This document shows positions 36,121 to 46,349 of a stretch of DNA of 64,000 nt, one piece after another. Source of the DNA: Datura wrightii (Eukaryota; Streptophyta; Magnoliopsida; Solanales; Solanaceae); contig JASDFA010000001.1 of the NCBI GenBank assembly GCA_035772735.1, positions 135,017,001-135,081,000 of the forward strand. Direction: 5' to 3'. The notes under the pieces were generated by a model. That model was not told where the DNA came from and did no database searches. It saw only the letters and a list, made by a program, of their open reading frames with translations. The position numbers and the translations under genes were made by a program. Position 1 is the stretch's first letter. Each line of letters begins with the position of its first letter.

Positions 36121-36319
36121 AGGTCGTATCCCAGGGAGTCTGCAAGCCGTGCTAAGCAGAGTCTTGTCCATGGATGTGTTGTGCACCACATACTATGGAT
36201 AGGAGGCTGCAAGCATGATAGGATGGTTGTCTTTTATTCTTATTCAGTCGTGCTGTAGAGCGGTACAGTTTAGGGTTGAGTCCCTAAAAAAATCTTACCA
36301 TACTCTTTGGTTACAGATA

Positions 36320-37627
36320 ATGTCAGACCAGCGCCTTCCTATCACAGGTCGGAACTTAGATGTTGCAGCAGGGGAAGGCACCAGCAGGATGCCTCACCCT
36401 CCTTTGGAGACAGCCCGACCAGAGGGCACTACAGAGGCATCATCCCAGCCTCCTCAGTAGTCTCCACCACGTCAGGAGCCACCTGGGGCGACACTACCTT
36501 CAGCAGCCCCTATATTGACTCCTTCTGATCAGGAGGTTAGGAGTGCTGTAGTTTTGTTAGCACAGATGATGGCTGCTCAGCGTCAGCCAATGCCATCTAC
36601 AGCTGCAGAATCATCAGGAGGGCCCGGTAGTTCGAGGGTCCGATAATTCTTAGCCCTGAATCCCCCACAGTTCACAGGTACGGACCGAACAGAGGACCCC
36701 CAAGATTTTCTGGATCAGATGCAGAGAATCTTCAGGGTTATGCATGCTACGCCTACTGAGTCAGTTGAATTGGCCGCATTCCGGTTACGGGATATTGCGG
36801 TGTTATGGTACGAAAGCTGGGAAAGGTCCCGAGGGAGAGATGTTTCCCCTCCCACCTGGTCTAGCTTTTCAGGGGCCTTTTTGGATCATTATTTGCCGCG
36901 GGAGATTCGACAGGCCCGGGTAGACCAGTTCCTACATCTAGAACAGGGGGCCATGAGTGTTCGGGAATATTCTTTGCAGTTTGATTCTCTAGCCCGATAT
37001 GCACCGGCCTTCGTTGATACCATGGCATCCAGAGTGCATCGCTTCATTACGGGCTTGAATCCAGAATATGTTGAGATTTGTACTACAGCTACATTGCGAG
37101 AGGACATGGATATTGCTCGTATTCAGGCATTTGCTCAGAATATTGAGGGCATCAGACAACGGCAATGAGAGGTCAGAAGGGTTAATCAGGAACAGCGTCG
37201 CCGGGACAGGCCAGTTGAATTACAGGGAGAGGCCCGGGTAGGACCCAGGCCCCGAATGTCAGACAGGCTGCCCAGGCCCCCGCCTCCGCCACAATCACGG
37301 GGGGGTAGATCCAGCTGCAGGGGACAGTCAGGGACTGGTAGAGGCTCGCAGATGGCAGATTCACCATCACAGAGGAGGGCAGAGCAGAGTAGGTATACCC
37401 TACCACTTTGCCCTATATGCAATCGACGTCATTCTGGAGCATGCAGATATGGCTCTACCGCATGTTATATTTATGGCCAAGAAGGCCATTTGATGAAAGA
37501 TTGCCCAGCCAGAGGTCGTGAGGACCGGGATAGACAGGATAGGGCATCAATAGGATCACGAGCTACAACATCCTCGACTGGGCGTAGGCCCTCAGTTTCA
37601 GCAGGCAGGGGTCGAGGCAGATCAGGG
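36320..37627 (+). pseudogene. gag: gag of Tek-A2, broken
   Basis: The start is the ATG of MSDQRLPITG. The ORF also reads upstream, but this is the first ATG after the leader that fits gag N-termini. The capsid-like core is at 36719-37165 (TESVELAAFRLRD, PRE, EYSLQFDSLARYAP). A proline/arginine-rich region and a zinc knuckle follow, in which the second Cys is Tyr (CYIYGQEGHLMKDC, about 37465-37505). Stops lie at 36458-36460, 36644-36646 and 37166-37168, all at codons one transition away from Gln or Arg. The frame is lost at a 17-bp tandem duplication (37611-37644). Confidence 0.9.
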
Positions 37628-37644
37628 GTCGAGGCAGATCAGGT
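37611..37644 (+). repeat. 17-bp tandem duplication at the gag-protease junction of Tek-A2
   Basis: GTCGAGGCAGATCAGGG at 37611-37627 is repeated at 37628-37644 with only its last base changed. Its 17 bases equal the offset between the gag frame and the protease frame, so this event alone explains the frame change. Confidence 0.9.
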
Positions 37645-40600
37645 GTGGGTCCAAGCCGCACATATGCCTTACCAGGGAGGCAAGATTCAGAGGCATCGCC
37701 TGATGTTGTGACAGGTATGCTAACTATCTGCTCACACCCTGCTTATGTATTAATTGATCCAGGGTCTACTTTGTCCTATATTACTCCATTTGTGGCACAA
37801 AAGTTTAGTATTGTACCAGAATCATTACGGAAGCCCTTCTTAGTATCTACGCCCGTCGGTGACTCTATCACAGCTAGCCGAATCTACCGCGGGTGTACAG
37901 TAGAGATTGTTGACCGTCAGACCACAGTAGATCTGGTCGAGTTAGAAATGATAGACTTCGATGCCATAATGGGTATGGACTAGTTAGTACCATGCTTTGC
38001 CAATGTTGAATGTTGGACCAAGACGGTCCGATTCCACTTCCCAGGAGAAGCAGTACGGGAGTGGAAGGGTAGCACCGCTACGCCAAAATGTAGGTTTATT
38101 TCCTACCTTCAGGCGAGAAAGTTGATATCTAAGGGGTGCATTTACCATCTTGTCAGAGTTTAGGATGTCCAAGCAGAATCTCCGACACTTCAGTTTGTCC
38201 CAGTGGTAAATGAATTCCCAGATGTATTTCCTGATGAGTTACCTGGTATTCCCCCAGAAAGGGAAATAGACTTTGCTATCGACTTGTTACCAGGCACTCA
38301 GCCAATATCAATACCTCCTTATCGTATGGCTCCTGCAGAACTCAGAGAATTAAAGGAGCAGTTGAGAGATTTGTTAGATAAAGGTTTTATCAGGCCGAGT
38401 ACTTCACCGTGGGGTGCACCAGTTTTATTCGTGAGAAAGAAAGATGGCTCGCTCCGAATATGCATAGATTATCGGCAGCTAAACAAAGTTACAGTAAAGA
38501 ACAAGTATCCGCTCCCCAGGATTGATGATTTATTTGATCAGCTACAGGGAGCCAGATACTTCTCTAAGATTGACTTGCGGTCCGGATATCACCAGGTCCG
38601 AGTACGTGAGAGGGATATTCCTAAGACGGCATTCAGGACCCGATATGGGCATTTTGAATTCCTGGTTATGTCCTTCGGGCTAACGAATGCCCCAGTAGTC
38701 TTTATGGACCTGATGAACAGTATTTTTAGACCCTTCCTGGACTTGTTCATGATAGTATTCATTGATGACATTCCGGTGTATTCTCGCTCTGAAGCAGATC
38801 ACCGGACTCATTTGCGGACAGTGCTCCAGATTCTCAGGGACCGCCAGTTGTATGCTAAGTTTTCAAAGTTCGAATTCTGGCTTAACTCAGTGGCCTTTTT
38901 AGGGCATATTGTCTCAGACACCGGTATACAGGTAGATAAGCAGAAGATAGAAGCAGTTAAGTCATGGCCTAGGCCTACCACCCCGACTGAAGTTCATAGT
39001 TTTCTGGGGTTAGCAGGATATTATCGGAGATTCGTTGAGGGATTCTCAACCATTGCAGCACCTTTAACTAAATTGACACAGAAAGCGGCAAAGTTTCAGT
39101 GGACGGAGGCATGCGAGCAGAGTTTCCAGGAATTGAAAGACAGGTTAACCTCCGCCCCAGTACTAGCACTGCCGGAAGGCACAGAAGGTTATTCAGTCTA
39201 TTGCGACGCGTCAGGTGTCGGATTGGGCTGTGTATTGATGCAGCATGGTAGAGTAATTGCATATGCTTCCAGGCAGCTGAAAAAACATGAAAAGAATTAC
39301 CCTACCCATGACATGGAATTGGCCACAGTAATTCATGCCTTGAAGATGTGGAGGCATTATCTGTACGGCGTCCATGTTAACATTTATACTGATCATAAGA
39401 GCTTACAGTACATTTTCACCCAGAGGGAGTTGAATCTGCGCCAACGCCGCTGGTTAGAGTTGTTGAAAGACTATGATGTGAATATTCTATACCACCCCGG
39501 AAAAGCTAATGTTGTAGCAGATGCCCTGAGCTGTAAGTCAATGGGGAGTTTGGCGTATTTGCGACCTGAGAAACAGAAATTAGTTAAAGAAATTCATCAG
39601 TTAGCTGGCCTAGCCGTTCGAGTAATAGAAACAGAAAATAATGGACCAGTAATACAGAATTCTGCAGTGTCGTCATTAGTTGCAGAGGTAAAAGAACGAC
39701 AGTATGAGGACCCCGATTTAGTCCAGCTCAGAGATAGAGTTCAGAAAGGTAAGGAGCCAAATTTTCAGATAACCGAGGATGGTGTGCTACATTGTAAGGG
39801 CCGCCTTTGTGTCCCGAATGTCGCAGGACTTCGTGGGCAGATTATGCACGAGGTACACTATGCTCGCTATTCCCTTCACCCAGGGGCGACGAAAATGTAC
39901 CACGACATCAGAGACATCTACTGGTGGCCAGGTATGAAAACTGAGATAGCTGAATTTGTATCTAGGTGTGCTAATTGTCAGCAGGTGAAAGCAGAGCACC
40001 AGAAACCGGGCGGTTTGACTCAGAAGATAATAATACCTATGTGGAAATGGGAAGTAATAAACATGGATTTTGTAACAGGGTTACCCCGTACTAGACGCAG
40101 AAATGATTCCATTTGGGTAATAGTTGACAGGCTGACAAAATCAGCTCATTTCCTACCAGTAAGGGCTACCTTCTCAGCTGAGGATTATGCCGAATTGTAT
40201 ATCAGAGAAATAGTTAGATTACATGGAGTGCCGGTATCTATTATTTCAGATAGGGGAGCACAGTTTACATCTAGATTCTGGCAATCGTTTCAGAAAGGTT
40301 TGGGGACGCAGATTAATTTGAGCACAGCATTCCATCCTCAAACAGATGGGCAGGCCGAACGTACAATTCAGACGCTCGAAGATATGTTACAAGCGTGTGT
40401 GTTAGATTTTGGGGGTATCTGGGATGAACATCTTTCGTTAATTGAATTTGCTTATAATAACAGCTACCATTCAGCTATTCAGATGGCGCCTTTCGAGGCA
40501 TTATATGGGCGAAAATGTAGATCGCCGTTGGGCTGGTTTGAGATAGGAGAATCAGCATTAGTTGGCCCAGACATTGTTCGGCACTCCGAATAAAAGATAA

Positions 40601-41106
40601 AGCTTATCCGGGAACGTTTACTGACCGCTCAAAGCCGCCAGAAGTCATACGCAGATAGGCGGCGCAGAAATCTAGAATTTTCGGTAAACGACTGGGTATA
40701 TCTGAAAGTGTCCCCGATGAAAGGAGTAATGAGGTTTGGCAAGAAGGGCAAGCTTAGCCCAAGATTCATTGGGTCGTATCAGGTTCGGCGAAGAATAGGC
40801 CGCGTGGCATACGAGTTGAACTTGCCTCCAGAATTAGCGTCAGTACACCCAGTATTCCACGTTTCCATGTTAAGAAAGTTCGTAGGGGACCCTTCTACAG
40901 TAGCTCCAGTCCAGGATGTTCAGGTCACAGAGGAGTTAGCCTATGAAGAGGTTCCCGTAGCTATCTTAGACAGACAGATTCGCAGGCTGAGAACTAAAGA
41001 TATTGCATCTGTCAAGGTATTGTGGCGTAACAGAAATCGGGAAGAAATGACGTGGGAGGCTGAAGAAGATATGAGAAGCAGGTACCCTCACTTATTTCAG
41101 GCCTAG
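37645..41106 (+). pseudogene. pol: pol of Tek-A2: protease, RT, RNase H, integrase, chromodomain tail
   Basis: Protease (37720-37983) has VLIDPGSTLSYITP. Stops lie at 37981-37983 and 38161-38163. A 796-codon open stretch (38203-40593) then holds RT with FIDD at residues 186-189, RNase H with CDASGVGLGC near 334, the integrase zinc residues H549, H559, C589 and C592, and the catalytic triad D622, D683 and E719 with the normal 35-residue spacing. A stop at 40591-40593 separates the end of integrase and the ILDRQIRRLR...VKVLWRN chromodomain-like tail (40594-41106). The RT, RNase H and integrase catalytic residues all look intact, unlike in its neighbours. Confidence 0.93.
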
Positions 41107-41374
41107 TCAGACGACAGGTATGTCCGTATCATTATTTACACAGTACTTTATGGTATGTATGTTGTAAATGATAAAGAAAGAAGTGATATTTAGTTGTCCA
41201 GTGGATTGTAGAATATTGTGTGCAGTGCCTATGTTGACTTTTTCTGTGTTTCAGGTCTTTGCGATAGTCCATATTACAGGGGAAACTCTGCCGAAATTTT
41301 TCCAGAAACTAGAGTAAGCAGTCCTCTAGATAGCAGTATACATTCGAGGACGAATGTTCCTAAGGGGGGGAGAA
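41107..41374 (+). other. Tek-A2 3' untranslated region, hairpin and polypurine tract
   Basis: A perfect hairpin ACATTCG-AGGA-CGAATGT lies at 41340-41357. The polypurine tract TAAGGGGGGGAGAA lies at 41361-41374 directly before the LTR. Confidence 0.85.
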
Positions 41375-44138
41375 TGTTATACCCCGTAGAATTCCCGGCA
41401 CTTAGATGACCTATTCGCACGTTGGTTAAGCATATTTGGAAGCCATACGTGCTAGGGAAAGGCCCAGGAAAAGATCGGACGAGAAACCCCTCGAACCATC
41501 GCGGGAGGAGCCGAGGCAGAGCCCCTCCGCGATGGCAGCGTGTCACGGAGGTGAGGCCTCCGTGATGGCTCCGTGACACATTGCCCAGGTTCAGGCCCAA
41601 GTATATAAGCCCCACTTCGGTTTAAAATTCACTTCATCACTAGTAAATTTCCAGAAACGTAGTGAACAGAGGGAAAACGAAGGGAGATTATAAATTATCG
41701 TCCGATTACGCTGCCAAACGCTGCCCAAACCCAAATTAATCCTAGATACGAAGGTATTTAGCAGCAGAGAGCATTTCTACGGAGTTAGTTTCGCGAAATA
41801 CGGCCGACGAATCGGTGAGCCACCGAACTAAAGTAAGTAGAATTGCTCTAAATTTATGTCTATGTGTTCCTAGCTGAGAAGTGAATATTTCTCCCTTCTG
41901 GGCCGCTGAAAAATAGCGAGTTTTTGACCGTCTTTCGATAAGCCTAAGTTTAGGCTATAAATTAAATCGAAAGTAACGTCGCTCTTTACAATAATGTTGT
42001 ATTTAGTATTAATTGGCGTATTTATGAATGCAGTTGGGAGAAAATAGTTGAAGTACCGGCCGAGCCTCGTCCGACGGACGAATAGTCGAAGATAAGGTAT
42101 GTAAAGTTAGTTTCCTTCGGCAAGTTAAGTAATATCAGTATAGCGTAATAAATTACGGATTAGTAGAATGTTCAGAAGTCGAGTATTGCGTTATTATGAA
42201 TATTGGTACGATGTTAGAAAACATTGGGTTGTAATGTGTATGAAACCTAATGGTGTGAAATAGATTCTAACGCAAGCGTTAGAGATTGCCCAGTATACTC
42301 AGTATGTATTGTGATATGCCATGTTGAGATATGGTTGTATTCAGTTGAGGCCCCGTATAGTAATGCAATACCCGCAAAGCACTTCAGAAATAGAATAGCA
42401 GACTAAAATGAAGTTCAGAAAGCATGTCAGGATTAGTAAATCCTGTTACTATAGAAAGTTAGTATACAGCGTAGTCTAGTAGAAAGATTATATTCGTACA
42501 TACATATATAGTACTTCCAGCCTCAGCATGTATTAAGTATGTACTTATTTCTATCATTAGTCCAACATATAGTGTATACAGAAACTTAGTAAACAGCAGA
42601 ATATTTAGCAGAAACATGACCTTATATAGCATTTGCTCAGTACAGCCCGGCAGGAGACTATGTTCATATTTATACATCTTTACCTACCTCAGCACGTATT
42701 AAATACGTACAGATTGCTATCATTAGCCCAGCATGTAATATATATGATACTTTACCCCTAGTAGCCTCAGCATGTGAGATACACAGATAGTATTACCAGT
42801 TGAGACCGTTGTATTGCTTGGGGTTGGATTACCTAGCATCCATGACCGCCCAGGGTTAAACCTGTGTCTACTCATCCACCAGAGGACGAGGATATGTCAC
42901 TCTACGGAGTGGTATGCCGTCCCGCCAGGGGACGAAGATGGGATGCCAGTTTTTCCCCATATTTGTGCCTTGATCGGCCTTACACACCCCAGTCGAGCGG
43001 ATACGCCCGGGTGCAGATTCAGGAGTCCTCCAGACTCAGATACAGTTATAGTCAGGGGCTCAGCGAGCCCAAGTGCATACCCAGGGGACCGGCAGGATGC
43101 TTACAGCCAGTATAGGAGATGGGTTGACCGGGGTAGGGGTATAGATTCTGTGTTGATTGTACCTCCCGGCTTATGGGGGCCGGGTAAGGTTGCGTATGCC
43201 ATGCTATGTTATGTATGTTATGCTATATTACAGTAGATACGAGCAGATTAGTAGTAGAATGATACGCCTCCAGGTATGATTCCTACTCCCTTCAGTATGA
43301 TTAAGAACAGGTATGATCTACACCATCAGACAGTTATCTATTCCTTCTTGTTTCAGTTTTGACAGTTATGTTATTGATTTCAGATATCCCTTCAATTCTT
43401 ACAGATTCAGTTATCTCATACTATTCAGAATTTTTAGTTATATTACTTGTATTCAGCTGTATTCAGTTTTCTTTACATACTCAGTACCAGCGGTACTGAC
43501 GCCCAGTGGGGCGCTGCATTACTTGCCTGCAGGTACCCATAGACGCGCAGGCGATACCACGTGATCCCCATCAGCGGTCGAATATTCAGCTCCTGTCATC
43601 CGGAGACTGAATTTCTAGAGGTGTAGTTCAGTTCCTTTTGTTGTACAGTACGGGTAGGTCGGGGCCCTGTCCCGATCATTTCTATTATCCTTCTTAGAGG
43701 CTTGCAGTCTGTATATATTCCCTGTGGTCAGATGAGCCGGTCGTGTGAGGCCGTGCAGTTGTATAGTTGCCTTTGCTCCTTCTTTCTTTTGTAATGGCCG
43801 TGTGGGGCCATAGTTTGCCAGTAGTGGTGACCTTGCCGGTCACGTAGCTTTTCAGTATGTTATGCTTGAGTTACAGATAACTAGACAGCATGGTGGCCTT
43901 GTCGGCCCGCATAGGTTCCCCTGAATTACCTTGTTTCTGGTCAGCTGTAATACAGGTACAGAAGGCTATAGGCCAATGGGCCGGGGGCTGTATTTACAGC
44001 CGTTATATAGCCCTTTGTTTCCAGAAATTTGAGTTAGAGCCAGCCAGGCGCCAGCTGCGCCCAGGCTTAACAGTTCAGCAGGTCCGGTCTTAGTAGGGCA
44101 CCAGGTGCCAGTCATACCCCCCAAGGTGGGGCGTGACA
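41375..44138 (+). repeat. 3' LTR of Tek-A2
   Basis: Colinear with 33340-36104. Differences are scattered and mainly transitions, many at CpG or CpNpG sites. The array is at about 41495-41590, TATATAA at 41602-41608. Confidence 0.97.
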
Positions 44139-44143
44139 TCTAA

Positions 44144-44974
44144 CCTCGGTCTGTAGTCTAGAGCCTCTTCTTCAATGTCATGGCTTCTCAGGTAAGTAGT
44201 GAGTAGACCACTGAACCCATACCTGTGCCCCTGATGCAGTCTGGCCTTTTTCATGGTTGATATGATCACTGCGCCAACATTAATCTCCATGCCTTTCATC
44301 AAGGTGTATACCAGACAAACTCTATCGTGGGTGACATCAGTCATATGCACCCTAGGAATGAGGCAAGTGCAAATAATCTTCAACCATACTCTGGCTTCCC
44401 TGTTCATCTATGAATATGGCAATGTTTGGTGATACCCTTTCTCCTTATGACGCCTCCACCTAGCTAATGATTTTTGTCCACATAATGTGTGGCAAATATC
44501 AGCATATGGTGGGGTGATGTTAAGCTGGCGGAGAGCATGTGGATCTGTGTCAGGTTTCCCCAAGATGGCATTTAAATGATGTGCTTGCAAGGGAAGCACC
44601 TGCCCCCGGATCTTGATTGTGTGGCTGCGTAGAGTAGGGTCCCAATTCGCGTATAATTCCCGCACCATGTGTAAATTACACTCCCTGGGTGCATTAAAGA
44701 TGAAGGTCATAGCCAAGGCGTGTATCCTGTGCAGTATCCGGGGGAGCTCTTGTGCCAAATGGTCCCGCTCAATTTGCTCTTTGGAAAAGTATTTTGACTC
44801 CTTATGCTTTCGATACCACATTTTACCTTCCTCCACCACCCATCTAGTGCCGAACTACCTTCTCTGGCCCCTGGGAACTGGTGGGGCTGCTGGAATAGCT
44901 GAGCCCATTCTGTACCTTTATTTGCCCGTGCTAGAAGTTGAGACACCATTTCCCTTATCTTGTCGAGCTGACAT
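44144..44974 (-). pseudogene. ORF2 of Ath-2, N-terminal and central part
   Basis: The chosen start is the ATG at 44974 (MSARQDKGNG), because one frame runs from it through the conserved-looking region and, past Tek-A2, to the stop at 32950: 407 codons in total without the insert. Readable blocks include REL, YANWDPTLRSHTIKIRGQV, LNAILGKPDTDPHAL and GMEINVGAVIISTMKKA. From memory these resemble the 'putative plant transposon protein' domain (Pfam Transposase_32) often seen in plant Athila/Ogre-like elements; an HMM search would decide. In-frame stops occur at codons 19 and 40 and at 44408-44410. Its place after pol is where Athila elements carry an extra, sometimes env-like, ORF, but I see no membrane segment or signal peptide. 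Confidence 0.65.
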
Positions 44975-44979
44975 CTTTC

Positions 44980-45731
44980 CTGTTCATCAAAAATCATACA
45001 TTCACATTGTTAGTAACAAACATGGCTAGCCAATACTAAGATCGAGCTTCAGTTGGTCACCCCACACTTAGTTGCTAGATTGGTTTCACGAGTCATAGTC
45101 AGTCAGGTACTCAGACTTCCCCTTCTTTACACTTCCATGACTAGCTACTCCCAAAATTAATTCGAATCACCACTTTGACAAGATAAATCAAACAAAACAT
45201 GGTACAACATCTTCCTATAGGGCGCATTACATCAGAAACATTAGATGGAGCAATTTTCTTGTACTACTCAGACTTCGTACAATTAAATTTCTCATGTTCA
45301 TTAGTCTAGCAATTTCGTGAAGTTAATATTGCTTGACTCAGCCTTAAAGCAGTTGGAAACTTACAATGATGAACACTAGCCTTTTGGATTTTACATGCCC
45401 ACATTTACAGAGACCATCATTTCAAACACCTCATACTCAATTTCTATTGCCAATTCTAAGAACACAAGAAGTAATGGCCCAATATCTGCTTTTTCCATCT
45501 TTTTCCTCTTCTTTCAAGTCATCAAGCAGCCCCAACATGTAGATAAAATATGAAGTGCAAAAATAATCATGTCATTATTTAGTGTACAGAGCAATTACTA
45601 TCCTAACTGCATTATTTACCCATAAAAATTTGATTCAATCAAGTTCCCATGACTTAGGGTGGAATTTTTACTTACTATGTGTTCATCCTAAGAAATTTGC
45701 ATCAAAATGGAAGAAGAACACTCAAACATAC
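44980..45731 (-). other. Candidate intron in the ORF2 leader of Ath-2
   Basis: On the minus strand a donor-like AACAG|GTATGT lies at 45732/45731. An acceptor-like GATGAACAG|G at 44980 ends five bases before the ORF2 ATG. The 752 bp between are AT-rich and non-coding. The splice sites are predicted from consensus only. Confidence 0.4.
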
Positions 45732-46110
45732 CTGTTACTCTTAGTTGTGAAGAAGAGGGGATGATTTGTTGATGATCCGGCGTGGTACGCTAAACGGGGA
45801 AGGGGGAATGGGGGCTGTGTCGCGGAGGATTTGAGAAAAATAAGGCCAATGTGCAGATATGTGGGTTAAAAAGGGGTTTTTCGGCCAGGTCGACCCGGTT
45901 TTTTAAGTGAACCCATCGCCCTTATAACCTCAACGTGGTACGGAGGCCATCGCGGAGTTCAAGCTCCGTGCCACGGAGCCATCGTGGAGGCCTACTGGAA
46001 TTTGGCTGCATCTGCTTATAACCTCAATGTGGCACGGAATCCATCACGGAGGCTCAGCTCTGTGCCACAGAGCCATCGCGGAGGCCCTCTGTTCCTTGTC
46101 CTTATTCTTC
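45732..46110 (-). promoter_or_regulatory. Internal promoter-like block between pol and ORF2 of Ath-2
   Basis: Two 94-bp units (from 45921 and from 46015) each contain TTATAAG, CCATCGCGG-like words and a GCTCCGTG...CACGGAGC-type quasi-palindrome (perfect at 45963-45979). This is the array otherwise seen only before TATA boxes in LTRs. Downstream on the minus strand come a TATA-like GTTATAAGGG (about 45918-45927), a leader-like stretch and the splice donor at 45731. A second promoter for ORF2 is inferred. Confidence 0.45.
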
Positions 46111-46349
46111 CAACATCGTACCTTGGCTCACACTTCCGCAAATTTTGTTTGGGCTCCAACATCCTGAAAGTCATCCAAAAACACCAATTAATTAGAAAAT
46201 AGTGGGTTTCCTCCCACCTAGCGCCGTAGTTTTAGTAATGGCATGACCTTTTTTTTTGCAGTAATTTCTAACTATTACATTACATTACATTCATGGGTTG
46301 CCTCCCGTGCAGTGCTTGATTTACCATCGTGGAATGACGCCTCTCACAT
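46111..46349 (-). other. Post-pol spacer of Ath-2
   Basis: Non-coding. It includes ATTAC repeats (46274-46290) and two related blocks near 46207 and 46298 around GGGTTGCCTCCC. A similar block occurs in AtL-D near 56585. Confidence 0.5.

Larger units (their letters stand above)
33340..44138 (+). mobile_element. Tek-A2: youngest, nearly complete Tekay-type element
   Basis: This 10.8-kb element has LTRs of 2765 and 2764 bp, a perfect primer site and polypurine tract, and gag-pol in recognisable order. It is flanked by TCTAA (33335-33339 and 44139-44143). It interrupts ORF2 of Ath-2. I count about 35 LTR differences, roughly 1.3 percent, mostly transitions. Six in-frame stops and one frameshift inactivate its single long reading frame. 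Confidence 0.95.

Noticed and set aside
44613..45029. 138-codon plus-strand ORF opposite ORF2
   Set aside because: It is the antisense of ORF2, whose frame is supported by continuity across the Tek-A2 insertion.
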